Source of the DNA: Torreya grandis | Taxonomy: Eukaryota > Streptophyta > Pinopsida > Cupressales > Taxaceae | Direction: 5' to 3' | Length of the DNA: 64,000 nucleotides | NCBI GenBank assembly: GCA_037957365.1 | Contig: JARHVA010001739.1 | Coordinates: 124,001 to 188,000, forward strand | In this document: piece after piece, positions 38,473 through 49,385 of the stretch | Layout: every line of letters starts with the position of its first letter | How positions within the stretch are numbered: the stretch's first letter is position 1 | Notes under the pieces: generated by a model | Database searches by the model: none | What the model was told of the DNA's origin: nothing | What the model saw: only the letters and a program-made list of their open reading frames with translations | Translations under genes and position numbers: made by a program

Positions 38473-39197
38473 TGTTAAGGTGTGGAGCTAAAAGCTTCAA
38501 CTGTTTGCAGACACAAGAAGAGGATGCTGAAGAACTAGAAGCACCGGTGTCGGCAGCATGACCGACGTCGGTTAGGTGCAGTGCAGAAGGAAATCGGTGA
38601 CGGCAGGGGGTCGGCCGACGTCGGCAGAACCAGGCAAGCAGGGACCGACGTTGGTCGCCTGTGTATTTCTAGAACTACTGTTGACGAATAGTCAGTTAAG
38701 TGAAGTGAATGTTTGCATGTCAAATGACTAATTATAGTCACGAGCTACGTGTCTAATTATTGTAGTTAGATTTCTATTTTTGTAACCATGGGATTCTATT
38801 TAAAGACCCATGAGGCATGTATTGTAATAATCAAGAAGGCAAGTAAAGCATTGAAGCAAGCAAGGTCAAGGAGATCTACAGGTGTAAGGTCAAGGAGATC
38901 AGTTGAAGCATTCAAGGAGGGATAATAACTCAGGCTTTAGAGTTGTTGTGTTGAGCAAGAGAGAGAGGGAAGAAGGTCTTGAGGTGTGGCAAGCCTCTGA
39001 GGTGGAGGAAGAAGTGGCATCTTCCTTATTGTATTTTCTTCTAGTAATATTTAATACAAAGAGTGTGTATTGTCTCTCAAATTCTTTGTTGTCTCAAGTT
39101 TCTAGCTACTTTATCATTTTGGTATAATTCCGTGTTTAATTGCTAATACGAGAAGTAATCATATGTGCTCTAATTGGTAGAGCTAGATCCCCTGACA
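38473..39197 (+). repeat. 5' LTR of C2
   Basis: TG...CA bounded, 725 bp. Contains the palindrome cluster (38540-38662), a TATA-like ctatttaaag at 38796-38805 and the repeated word gtcaaggagatc (38866, 38890). Confidence 0.95.
38796..38805 (+). promoter_or_regulatory. TATA-like box of the copia LTR
   Basis: ctatttaaag is preserved in the three copia LTRs (38796-38805, 42023-42032 and, on the minus strand, 16958-16949), consistent with the element promoter. Confidence 0.5.
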
Positions 39198-39199
39198 AG

Positions 39200-39211
39200 T
39201 GGTATCAGAGC
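39200..39211 (+). other. initiator-Met tRNA primer-binding site of C2
   Basis: TGGTATCAGAGC two bases after the LTR end, the standard primer site of plant copia elements. Confidence 0.93.
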
Positions 39212-39289
39212 TACAGTTTGTAGGAAGTAGGGTATTGTTTTTTATTACAAGTCATTCACAGGGTTCTCTGATTGAGTGGGAGTTCAGCA

Positions 39290-40764
39290 ATGACAGAAGA
39301 AAGTAGGCTACAAATGGAGAAGTTTAACGGCAAGAATCATCAACATTAGAGGATGCAGATTGAGGACTATCTGTATCAGAAGGATTTGTACTTACCGTTG
39401 GGTGGGGTTGCATGCAAGCCCACAGATATGAAGGATGAAGAATGGAACGTTCTTGATCAGAAGGCTCTAGGTTCCATAAGGTTGAGCCTTGCATCGTCTG
39501 TGATTTCCAGCTTATCACAGTGTAAGACAATGGAAGAGTTGATAAAGTCCTTGGTGAATTTATACGAAAAGCCCTCGGCTTCTAATAAGGTATATCTTAT
39601 GAAGCAGCTATTTACTTTGCAAATGCACGAAGGTGGATCGGTACATAGTCATCTCAGTGATTTCCATGGTTTGGTAAACCAATTAGCTTCAGTCAATATT
39701 GTTTTTGATGATGAGGTAAAGGCTCTCTTGATTTTATGTTCTTTGCCTAAAAGTTGGGATGGTTTGGTTATGGCAGTAAGTAATTCTGCATCTGCTTCTA
39801 AAATCTTAAAAGTTGATGATGTTGTGAGTGTGATCTTGAATGAATAAATACGCAGGAGAAGCACAGGTGAATCATCAGGAAATGCTCTAAGTGCAGAAAG
39901 TAGGGAAAGGCAAAGGGAGAAAGTTGAGCAAGGGAAATCAAGGTCGGGAAGGAGATCCGAGTCCAAAGGTATTACCTATTGGTTTTGTGGAAAGAAAGGA
40001 CATACGAAGAAGGAGTGTTGGTTGAGAGATAAAGAGAATCAACATGAAGGTACTGAAGAAGCAAAGGATGCAAATATTATGGTACAGGATGCTCTCATAC
40101 TTTCTTTGGATAGTCAGGTAGAATCATGGATTTTAGATTCTGGTTCATCTTTTCATGCATCCTCAAACATAGATTTGTTTCATGAGTATGAACAGGGAGA
40201 CTTTGGAGTGCTCTATTTAGGGGATGGTACGCCTTGTCAGATAGTTGGCAAAGGGAAAGTGCAGCTGAGATTGTAGATTGACAACACATGGGTGTTGAAA
40301 GAGGTCATGCATGTTCCAATTCTGAAGTAGAGTCTGATTTCTGTAGGAAGGTTGGGAGATGAGGGATGCACAATAACCCTCACAGTGGATTCTTGGAAGG
40401 TTACCAAGGGAGAACTTGTTCTAGCAAGAGGTAAGAAAGTAGATACTCTTTATCTGTCTATTTGTATTGCTGATTCTACTTCTGGTTTATCTACTTCAGC
40501 TGTAGACTTGAAGATGTGGCCAATAGGCTTGGTCACATGAATAAGAAGGGAATGGAAGTTCTTGATTCAAAAGGTATGTGTTCAAATTCGGAAAGCATAG
40601 ATAGAGCTCATTGCAGAAAGAGGAAATTTGATGCTTTTGACAGGAACAAAGAAGCCTTGGTGTTTATGGAGGAGATGAAAGACAGAGATCAGTCACAGGG
40701 GCTGAATAAATCTGAGCAAGGCAGCATGGACAGAGGTTTGATCCAAGAAGAGCTTGTGGATTAA
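39290..40764 (+). pseudogene. gag-protease remnant of C2
   Basis: The ATG at 39290 starts MTEESRLQMEKFNGKN. Codon 20 is TAG (39347-39349), where a Trp is expected from Tork-type Gag proteins (NYQ-W-KMQ context). The frame then stays open for 164 residues (39353-39847) across the UBN2-type Gag (KALGSIRLSLASSVISSL, HLSDFHGLVNQLASV). After a TAA (39845) come the zinc knuckle, whose first Cys is Tyr (YWFCGKKGHTKKEC), the protease triad in SWILDSGSSFHAS and the GAG-pre-integrase motif NRLGHMNKKGMEVL. Further stops at about 40274 and 40328. After AHC (40612) the integrase zinc-finger continuation is missing. Protein of this copy cannot be functional. Confidence 0.88.
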
Positions 40765-41650
40765 AATTTCATCACTTATAGGAACACACAGACACCGATG
40801 TCGGTCGCTTGGCACCGACGTCAGTCATCCAGATACCGACATCGGTCATGTGCAGACCAACAGAATCGGTAGGTCGGGCAAGAGAAGTCCGACGTTGGTC
40901 ATAAGGACCGACGTTGGCAGGGGGATGCCAGCGTCGGCCAGGGAAACTACGTCGGCAGTCAGGGTCAGTACAGGGAACTGACATCGGTTGGGAGCAGACA
41001 AGGAGATGGCCGAGATCAGTCACTGGAACAGATGATGGGTGGACAGCTAGCTGTCAAGGAGTCTCAAACACCCATGTGGAGGTCAGAAATGGTAAGTGAA
41101 CCTCATATTCATTGTTCACCTTCTTTATATTGCTCACTAATAGTCAAGAACTAGGAAGATGGAAGAAGCAATGCAGGTAGAATCTAGAAATAGTGGGAGC
41201 TTGACATGGATGAGGAGTGTGAGTCCTTGGAGTAGAGCCAAACAGGTATTTATTGGTAGAGTTGTCAGCTGGAAGGAAGCACTGGATAGAGGGATGGATT
41301 TCCGTTTTAGAGAAGAGAGTGGATGGACACATGAGACAGAAGGCTATGGTATATGGTCTTGTTTAGGCTGCAATAATGGAGGTTTGACCATTGTATTTTA
41401 TCTTTACCAGGTTGGATAATATTAGCTACATTATCCTGTTACTGTATTGTGTTACTTGTTGCAGGGTTTCATATACAGGGAGTTTTCTGAGCTAAGGGTA
41501 GAGTTGGTTCAAAAGTATGTCATGAAGAATTTGGGAGCAGCAAAATTCTTTTGGCATAAGATACAGGTATTGCATCACATGTTTGCGTGGTGGTTGGTTT
41601 TCAAGAGTGACTTTGAAGAGGGATACAGAGCCAAAGGAATAAAATAGATG
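40612..41650 (+). other. non-retroviral body of C2: palindrome cluster and probable captured host exons
   Basis: Where integrase and RT should be there is foreign sequence, also present in C1. It begins at an acceptor-like ttgcag (40608-40613), followed by RKRKFDAFDRNKEA and FMEEMKDRDQSQG. Then a cluster of ACCGACGTCGGT variants (40785-41000). Then gtaagt after agaaatg (41092) and an acceptor ttgttgcag (ending 41464) that opens GFIYREFSELRVELVQKYVM and NLGAAK, closing with acag before gtattg (41566). In C1 the same exon reads on as IVVAYVTGIASQVCMVVG. This looks like pieces of a plant gene with introns. Identity unknown. Confidence 0.5.
40781..41010. repeat. cluster of ACCGACGTCGGT palindromes in C2 body
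   Basis: About nine variants (accgatgtcggt, accgacgtcagt, accgacatcggt, ccgacgttggt, accgacgttggc, cagcgtcggc, ctacgtcggc, ctgacatcggt) in about 220 bp. The same motif occurs three to five times in each copia LTR and in C1 (14750-14955 and 17085-17215). It is CpG- and GACGTC-rich in an AT-rich setting. Confidence 0.85.
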
Positions 41651-41700
41651 GTGTATAGGTACAGGTACAAGTTGCAGTTGTTTATCTCCAAGTGGGAGAT

Positions 41701-42424
41701 TGTTAAGGTGTGGAGCTAAAAGCTTCAACTGTTTGCAGACACAAGAAGAGGATGCTGAAGAACCAGAAGCAACGGCATCGGCAGCATGACTGATGTCGAT
41801 CAGGTGCAGTGCAAAAGGAAACTGGTGACGGCAGGGGGTCAACCGACGTCGGCAGAACAGGCAAGCAGGGAACGACGTCGGTCGCCTGTGTATTTCCAGA
41901 ACTGTTGTTGACGAACAGTCAGTTAAGTGAAGTGAGTGTTTGCATGTCAAATGACTAATTATAGTCATGAGCTGCGTGTCTAATTATTTTAGTTAGATTT
42001 CTATTTTTGTAACCATGGGATTCTATTTAAAGACCCATGAGGCATGTATTGTAATAATCAAGAAGGCAAGTAAAGCATTGAAGCAAGCAAGGTCAAGGAG
42101 ATCTACAGGTGTAAGGTCAAGGAGATCAGCTGAAGCATTCAAGGAGGGATAATAACTCAGGCTTTAGAGTTGTTGTGTTGAGCAAGAGAGAGAGGGAAGA
42201 AGGTCTTGAGGTGTGGCAAGCCTTTGAGGTGGAGGAAGAAGTGGCATCTTCCTTATTGTATTTTCTTCTAGTAATATTTAATACAAAGAGTGTGTATTGT
42301 CTCTCAAATTCTTTGCTGTCTCAAGTTTCTAGCTACTTTATCATTCTGGTATAATTCCGTGTTTAATTTCTAATACGAGAAGTAATCATATGTGCTCTAA
42401 TTGGTAGAGCTAGATCCCCTGACA
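41701..42424 (+). repeat. 3' LTR of C2
   Basis: 724 bp, directly preceded by a polypurine tract aagtgggagat (41690-41700) used for plus-strand priming. About 96 percent identical to the 5' LTR by eye. Confidence 0.95.
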
Positions 42425-43500
42425 CAAAAGAGTAAACTTTTGGAGTCTTTCCATAATTTGGCTTGTGGAGGACATTTTTTTGCACCCATGACTGCTCATA
42501 AAATTATATGAGCCACATATTATTGGCCTACGTTGTTTCAAGATGCATACAATTGGGTACGTAGGTGTGAATTATGTCAACAGTTCATTTAAAAACCCAA
42601 GTTAGCTGCATTACCTCTCAAGTTGGTGGTGATTGAAGAACCTTTTCAATAATGGGGTATTGATTTCATTATCACCGTGAACCCGTCCTCAAATGCTGGA
42701 CATGATTATGTTCTCACCGTGATAGACTATTTTACCAAGTGGGTGGAAGCCATTCCAGTTAAGCATGCTACTTTAGAAGTGGTATGTAATTTCATTCAAG
42801 AAAATATTATTTCCCGATTTGGAGTCCTGACCAAGATTGTAACAGACAATGCTGCTTCTTTCTCTTCCCATGAGGTTGCTAAGTTTTTCTACTATTACAA
42901 GATTATTCTCTCCCACTCCACTGACTATTATCCATAAGGAAATGGTCAAGTGGAATCAAGCAACAAGAATCTGGTTACCATTATCAGAAAACTGATAAAT
43001 GACAATCAATGAACTTGGCATAAAGCATTGTTTGATGCTTTATGGGCAGACATGATTACACCCAAGAGGGCAATAGGTATGTCACCATTTCAACTTCTAT
43101 ATGGTTTGAATGCAGAGATACCAATCACCCTAGAACTACTAGCATTGAAGTTGGCAAAGGCAATCGAAGATCAAATTTTTGAAAATTCTATTGAAAAGAG
43201 GATCATGTGCTTGACTGAACTAGAAGAGCAACAAACTATGGTAGTAGACCATATTATTACACATCAAAATCAAGTAAAGAAACTCTTTGACAAGAAAACA
43301 AGGATTCATGAGTTTTAGATTAGAGATCAAGTCTTGTTGTGGGACAAGAGGAGAGAACCAAAAGGAATGCATGGAAAATTTGATTCCTTATGGAGAGGTC
43401 CATTCACCATTCATCGATTCAATAGTGAAAATAGTTTCGTGTTATAATATCAAGATGAAACACCATTCTCACTACCTTACAGTGTGTAGCATCTGAAGTA
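42425..43500 (+). pseudogene. integrase of G2, right of the copia insertion
   Basis: Catalyses insertion of the retroelement DNA into the genome. The reading frame resumes inside the zinc finger: KLLESFHNLACGGHF (His-x-His side), YYWPTLFQDAYNWV, CELCQQ. The DDE core follows: WGIDFI (first Asp), FTKWVEAIPVKHAT, ISRFGVLTKIVTDNAA (second Asp, about 42844) and NGQVESSNK (Glu, about 42952). The GPY/F-like C-terminal part GKFDSLWRGPFTI is near 43375. All three acidic residues remain, but stops at about 42510, 42592, 42936, 43012 and 43316 kill the frame. It ends near 43495. Confidence 0.9.
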
Positions 43501-43923
43501 CTTCAATCCTTGAAGTATCAAATAAGTTCATTTATACATTTGTATAGTCTTTGTTTGTTTTGTGTTATTCGTTTGGTTTTTGGCATCTTTCTCTTTTTAG
43601 GTGGCTTAACTCCGTGGCCTAATGGCATGGATGAAGGAATTTAAAGTTTGGATTTTACTCCCTTCGATCATTTCAAAATATAATCGATGGAAGTTCCCCA
43701 ACTGGAGCCAACTATTGTTCCTAAAACCAGTCACTTATTTTTGTGGACACCCTATTGACTATTTTGGTCTTACAGGCCAGAAATGGTCTCCTTTCTCAAA
43801 AATGTTCTGAGTAATCAAGTTATTCAATTACACAAGACTTTTTGGCAAAGGAAATCACTCATCTTCAAAGGGTTTACAATCAAGTGGAACAAGGTTCAAA
43901 AGGAGGGTTTTCGCAAGAAAAAA
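43501..43923 (+). other. 3' untranslated internal region of G2
   Basis: Noncoding stretch between integrase and the 3' LTR. Purine runs aaaaggaggg (43898) and aagaaaaaa (43915-43923) are candidate polypurine tracts; the second directly precedes the TG of the LTR. Confidence 0.5.
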
Positions 43924-45494
43924 TGTCAAAACACTTGAATGAATTTCTTAAAAAATTGATAAGGATGGTTCAACATCAAGGTTCAATGATATATGGTTCA
44001 ATGATGGGTTCAATGATATGAAATGAACTATATACGCTGACCATAGTCGCAATGAACTTTGAACCATTGAACTCCACTAAAAAGGTTCAAGTGGAAGGTT
44101 CAAATAGTTGGTTCAACAATACATTGAATTCATGAGAAGACTAAGTGAACATGACTCTTTACAAAACATAAAACTGTTGAACCATTGAATCGGTGAACTC
44201 TAAAAGATGTTTCAAGGTTAAAAATGGTTCAAGTGACTAGTGACGTCCCCACAGACATCAAATTTAGGATAATGGAATAACTATTGGTTTTCAAATGATG
44301 TAGACTTGAAGACAAACTCAGTGACCCACTGAGAAAGGAGCTGAAGAAGCTAGCAGAAGGTGAGAAGATAGCCCTGAGAGATCAAATCATCAAGAAAAGA
44401 AAAAATATAGCAAGGAAATAGGAAAAAAATAGAGAATCCAGAAGCATCGATAGAAGAATTATTGCAGTGGGTGGAATAGTCCACCAAGTGGTTATCAAAG
44501 AGTGTAAGCATTCAATGGCATGACCCATTTTTATTCATTTGTGTAAAGATGAGTGGACAGTCGTGTAAGTATCATAAAGAGGAGTGGCCTTGCCTTTTAG
44601 AGGATCGATCAACCCATGATTTTGAGAAGACATTTGATATGATTTAAATGCCAAATTCAAGGCTGGTAACCTACTCTAACATGGCCCCTTCATAGGACTT
44701 CCTCTTTCCAATGCATTCAATGCAGCATGGGCCATTTCATGAAAAGAAGCACCACAATCTTTCTTTTGGATGCTATATATTGTAATCTCTCATTTTTGAG
44801 AGAGGGGAGATCTCTCAGTTATTGGAATCAAAACTCTGCCCAAATTGAAAGACATTTTTGAGACTTTGAGCTCAAATTGTTAATCAAATTTTATCAGGTG
44901 AATGAGAAAGCAAGTGACCTTTCAAACTTTGTGTTGAAATAACTTGTGTTATGTAGGAGATTGTTCTTATGTCTTTTTCCTAAATATAATCTTATCCATT
45001 GGATCAAATAAACAGAGCAAGTGAAAATGATCTAGAAGATGCCCTGAAGTTGATTATGGAGACTTTGTGCTACCATAATTATCTTTAGTTTGTGTGTTTT
45101 AGTACAAAGGATATTGGAAAGGCTTTGAACTACTTTTATCCTTTATGATCATATACTTTGTTGTAGTTTTCGGTGCAGACTTTGGGATGTACCTCATTCT
45201 ACTGTGATATAAGCTATAAATCAGTAAGAGAAGCAATAAAAGACTTTGTGCTTTCATGGGTTTCTCATGGATTCAGTTACTACCCGTGAGTTTTCCTTTT
45301 GTTTTATGAACATCATTCTGAAAAAAGAGAAATGGATGGTATGATCTCACCCTTGAGTTAGTATTTTTAGTTTAGATTAGTTTATAATAGTTTATAGGGA
45401 ACATCCCCTTGCTGAGAGGAGAGATTTATCTCATTAAGCTGTGGTTGATATACCCATTTTGTCTTTAGTTAGTTGACGACAAAATATTCACCCA
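43924..45494 (+). repeat. 3' LTR of G2
   Basis: Starts tgtcaaaacac after a purine run and ends ttcaccca. The first 500 bp (GGTTCAA-rich, with gtgacgtcc and ttggttttcaaa words also found in the G1 LTR) have no counterpart in the truncated 5' LTR; from 44427 on it matches the 5' LTR. The left border is inferred from the PPT and TG. Confidence 0.75.
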
Positions 45495-45731
45495 ACACAC
45501 TTTATGCCAAACCAAATTATTATCTCATGTAAACATCTCTAGACCTTCAGTTTAGTCCTCATGTGCACAGGTCACTCCCATCACATCAATTTAATATCAC
45601 CAGTCAATATTGACCTATGTCTTATGATAATGATCCTCTCTCACCAATGACTACTTATCAAAATAATTTTTTTTAATAAGGTCAACCCATATAACCATCA
45701 TGTCAATGGCATGATAAATTCCTTGATAGTA

Positions 45732-45828
<97 letters not shown>

Positions 45829-46680
45829 ACTTAAAAGGGAACTTGGCACTTATTTGGTACACATCTATAAACTATTGAGTATTGAGCAAAATTATCCCAT
45901 TCCTCCAAATTTCCAAATCAATCACTAGAGGAATCCTCCTACCAAGTCTAAAGCATACCGAATCCATTTCAAATCAAGAATTGTCAAGTATCAAATTCAA
46001 TTCCTTAGATACATTCATATAGCAAATGAACACAATTTCACAATCACAGTAGGTTAGAGAACTATGTATGGCTTGATTTCATTCCTTAGTGTATGGATAC
46101 ATAAGAAATAGTTAATCGTCAAAATAGGTGATTTGGGTAAGCTCGACACATTAAAATTTCTCAAAATGTTCAGGTTTCTAGCCCTCACAAGCACACCTAA
46201 GCTTGCAAGTTGAAGGATAATGATTTATGAAGTAACACACATCATCAGGTTTTCACATCAGACATATAGATATTTCAAAGACATGAAATATTGATTATAT
46301 GGCCATAAACCCTTTTTTCTACAAACTCAACTATCCACCATAGTAAGTCAAATTAATAGCAATAGTTGATACTAACCCAAAGTTGATGAATATGACATTG
46401 TGAAGATAGAAATAGTCACAGATTTGGAGAAATAATAGGCCTACTTCAATTTATTTTCCATTGTTAGAAGTCAATTAGAATTAGACAATCAATCATAAAA
46501 GTTATGCAATTATACTTTTTTTATATTTACTATAATTAACGTATTCCACTTGTCAAGTCATTACAATATGTTTCAAGCTTCTACATTCAAATTCATGCTT
46601 AAATTCCATATTTATTAATTTAAATTCACATACTGGTCTCTATCCTATTAGATTTTATAAAACCAAACTATGGTAAAAAA
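45495..46680 (+). repeat. LTR-like sequence of a third retroelement family, copy 1
   Basis: Collinear with 56480-57333 plus 58487-58670 (shared lines such as aatgactacttttcaaaa, gcttgatttcattccttag, cacaagcacacctaa, attccacttgtcaaatca). Both copies are followed by retroviral gag or protease fragments, so an LTR or 5' leader is likely. A PBS-like tggtgagcccata follows at about 46684. The left end abuts the 3' LTR of G2. Confidence 0.55.
45733..45826. repeat. compound (AT)n(AC)n microsatellite
   Basis: 45733-45762 is AT, 45763-45826 is AC, both uninterrupted. Copy 2 of the same retroelement has only a short tatata at this position (about 56625), so the tract expanded here. Confidence 0.95.
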
Positions 46681-47039
46681 TATTGGTGAGCCCATACATT
46701 ACTCGAATCGTGTCAAACCCTAGGTCTCCCTTAGGGTATAATAATTTTAGTGTTTCATATTTTAGTCTTAAGGTTTTATTTTTAGACTTGATTTCTTATT
46801 ATTCCCTAATGAATGAACATTGTATTTAATTATTAATACAAATCACTAAGGTATTATTATAATATTATTCCACTTTGCTATGTTACATTTTGATTAATCA
46901 TATATTCAAATGGATCAAATCTAAGAATAATAAAAATAATGCTAACATTAACAATGAACAATCCCAAGCCTTCCTTAATTCATATTATGGAAACAACAAA
47001 TTCAAGTTGAATTTTATTACTACTTGACACCAAATCGTA

Positions 47040-47773
47040 TGCATGACTCCTTTTGTTCCTCCTCCCCCAGACCTCAAGGTTGTACTAGCCACCATACCAC
47101 TCCCATTCTTCTCCCGTAAATTATTTTGGATTTTGCAATTCATGATGTCAAAAATAGACGATGTATAGTGCCCCATCAAGCATGGAATAATGAATGTAAT
47201 AAACATATTCTTAATCAACCCCATCTAGATCATGTACATCCTCCTGAGGGTTCTTTTATGTATATGAAATCAAAATTGCCTAAGGTTTTTGATTGTGAAA
47301 CTTTTCTAGATCAAATGGTTACCATGGCGAAGCCCATAGAGAAGTTATAAATTTAAAATGAAGATCTAAGTTTAAAAGATACATTACTTGAAGGAAATAT
47401 TACACATATAGTAAATCATTGGAATGTTAGTGTTAATCATATATCTACATCTTCATTCAAGGGATTTGCACATCAAAATATTTTAATTTAATAAGAGATT
47501 CAACAAAATAATACATCTAAAATTAAAGGTTCAATTTTTTTACATGAGGATAATAAGAGCTCAAGTGAGATTCTAAAGGAAATGCTTCAAAAAAAGTTGA
47601 TGACAATTTCTTATATGCATCCTTTAAGGAAATCAAAATACTATTGTCCATGTCATAGAATGCATGGGTATCATATTAGTAATTTTTGGGACTTGAAGAG
47701 GAAAATAAAAGTTAGTGTTTATAGTGGTTATCCGACATTAGATACATCTAGTAAGTCAATATATGTAGCATGA
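47040..47773 (+). pseudogene. gag fragment of the third retroelement family
   Basis: Frames in sequence give WNNECNKHILNQPHLDHVHP, a middle part with HIVNHWNVSVNHISTSSF, and a zinc-finger-like KYYCPCHRMHGYHISNFWDL followed by KRKIKVSVYSGYP. This resembles the CxFH...GHxTxxC..L..EI..LI..G element of Tat/Ogre-type Gag proteins, with the last Cys replaced. Several stops. Decayed DNA goes on to about 48190 (for example LLYEGTPWESYVI), perhaps the start of a protease linker. Confidence 0.55.
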
Positions 47774-48199
47774 CACTTCTTCATTATCTTGGGCATAACA
47801 TTCAACATTTGAACAAGAATACTGAACTTAATAAATTCATGGGATATATATAGTTCCTAATAACACTTGGTCTCAAAACATGTTCCGTTATATTTTAGAT
47901 TGACTGTACTTTATATCAATACAATGAAAAACTAGGAAGACTATGGTTAAGATCAATGGGGAAAACAATAGGTAGAGATCAAGACTATGTTACATTTGAG
48001 AATGCATGTGTGACTATTACTATTTCAAGAGAAGTATTTTCTTCAGAGAAATTAACCAAAACATAAAATATTTATTCAAAAGATGATATAGGACCTACAA
48101 ATAACAACCACATTCCAATAGGTGATTTGACATAGAATTATACAGGGGATCATCTATTATATGAAGGAACTCCATGGGAGAGTTACGTTATAATAATAA

Positions 48200-49260
48200 T
48201 TGGTTAAACTTAAATATTATCTATTATACATAGCCTCTCAGATTGATCATCCATTTTATTCTTATATTTTGACACACATACTCTCATATGAATTTGCATT
48301 GAACAATATTGTATCCCTTGCCCTTATTTTCACTTGGCCCTTGCCTCTTGATTTTTTCGTAATCCATACTTACATGAAATGTATCCTACAATGATTATAG
48401 ACCACATTCTTGGTGGCATTCTACTTGCTCACTCTTTCATATTGACTATTCATATGTGGTATAGCCTCCACTTGAGATTGCATGATTATATACATCTATA
48501 TATACATATAAAATAAGCATACATTTATTATTACACATTGTGGTAATGAAAATATTGATCTCTACATATACAATTGAGCTATATTGTTGCAATACACATA
48601 TACATTATGGGCATATTGCTTAATTTCACTTCCTCCACATTGTCATGATATCACATCTAGTGTAGACTATGCCTTGACACATGTTTTGTATTTTTTTAAT
48701 ACCTTCCATTATTTTATTTTTCAAAACCTTTTCCAATTGGCCTTACTCGACTTTCAAATATTTCAAAAATATAAAATAAATTCAAAAAAATCAAAATCAG
48801 GACCTAGGCATGGCATGATTATTAGAATATATTATTTACATATGTTATTTATCACATTTTGGTATGTGAAATATTATTTTCATACACATATTCATTTCAT
48901 TCTATATGAGTGTGATGCAGGACATACGGGTTACATATGGACATATAAATGTTAGACATTTCTATACCTAGTGGACATGTCAATAATGGGAGCATATTAT
49001 TCCATAGGTATCACTATCACATGATATATATTTATATGACCTATCTATCCTATTTATCTATGTATATTTCCTACACATATCTTTCTAGTTACTCATATCT
49101 TATAAAATGTTACATGGATACGCTATTTTACTAGGATGTGACATCAATACATATGGAGTTCATAAACTAGTCTTTACTTATTATATGCTTAATAGATGAT
49201 GTTTTTATTACATGATAGGCTATCCATTTATTGTATAGTGTGTGCATCTCTTTGAATTAT
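48200..49260. other. intergenic, nothing recognised
   Basis: AT-rich. The open stretch at 48584-48955 has the composition of random AT-rich DNA and no family signature. Confidence 0.4.
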
Positions 49261-49261
49261 T

Positions 49262-49385
49262 TGACGTGACATATTTGTGTCCCTTGTGTTTGACATTTTT
49301 ATTTCCCTTGCATGTGGTCTTTGGTCTTTCTTGATGCGACATATTTATGTCCCTTGTTCATGACATTTTTATGTCCCTTGTGTGC
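49262..49385. repeat. short tandem repeat (tgacatttttatgtcccttgtg)
   Basis: Five irregular copies of a 22-30-bp unit containing gacatatttatgtcccttg. Confidence 0.75.

Larger units (their letters stand above)
38473..42424 (+). mobile_element. Ty1/copia (Tork-like) element C2, non-autonomous, inserted in G2 integrase
   Basis: LTRs of 725 and 724 bp start TGTTAAGG and end CTGACA. The target-site copies are taaaa (38468-38472) and caaaa (42425-42429), one mismatch. The primer site follows the 5' LTR and a polypurine tract precedes the 3' LTR. The body has gag and protease only; integrase and RT are absent and replaced by a palindrome cluster and by sequence with intron-like borders. I count about 29 differences between the LTRs (about 4 percent), many of them C/T or G/A at CpG, so it is younger than the gypsy host. 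C1 is a second copy of the same defective type. Confidence 0.93.
32535..45494 (+). mobile_element. Ty3/gypsy Tat-like element G2, interrupted by copia C2
   Basis: Direct LTR copies at 32535-33588 (5' part missing) and 43924-45494 flank gag, protease, extra RNase H, RT, RNase H and integrase. Without the 3952-bp C2 insertion the element is about 9 kb. Every coding block carries stops or frameshifts. The order (extra RNase H between protease and RT) is the same as in G1, although G1 and G2 are clearly different families by sequence. The LTR comparison over the first 230 bp shows about 8 percent difference and less further on. Confidence 0.93.

Noticed and set aside
41464..41566. Copia RT remnant (MKNLGAAKFF resembles the MKDLGAAK motif)
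   Set aside because: The similarity covers only about ten residues and the C1 version departs from RT straight after; the exon-capture reading fits better, but RT origin is not excluded.
48584..48955. 123-residue frame
   Set aside because: Low-complexity aromatic/Ile composition of AT-rich DNA, no motif or exon signals, no relatives seen in the window.
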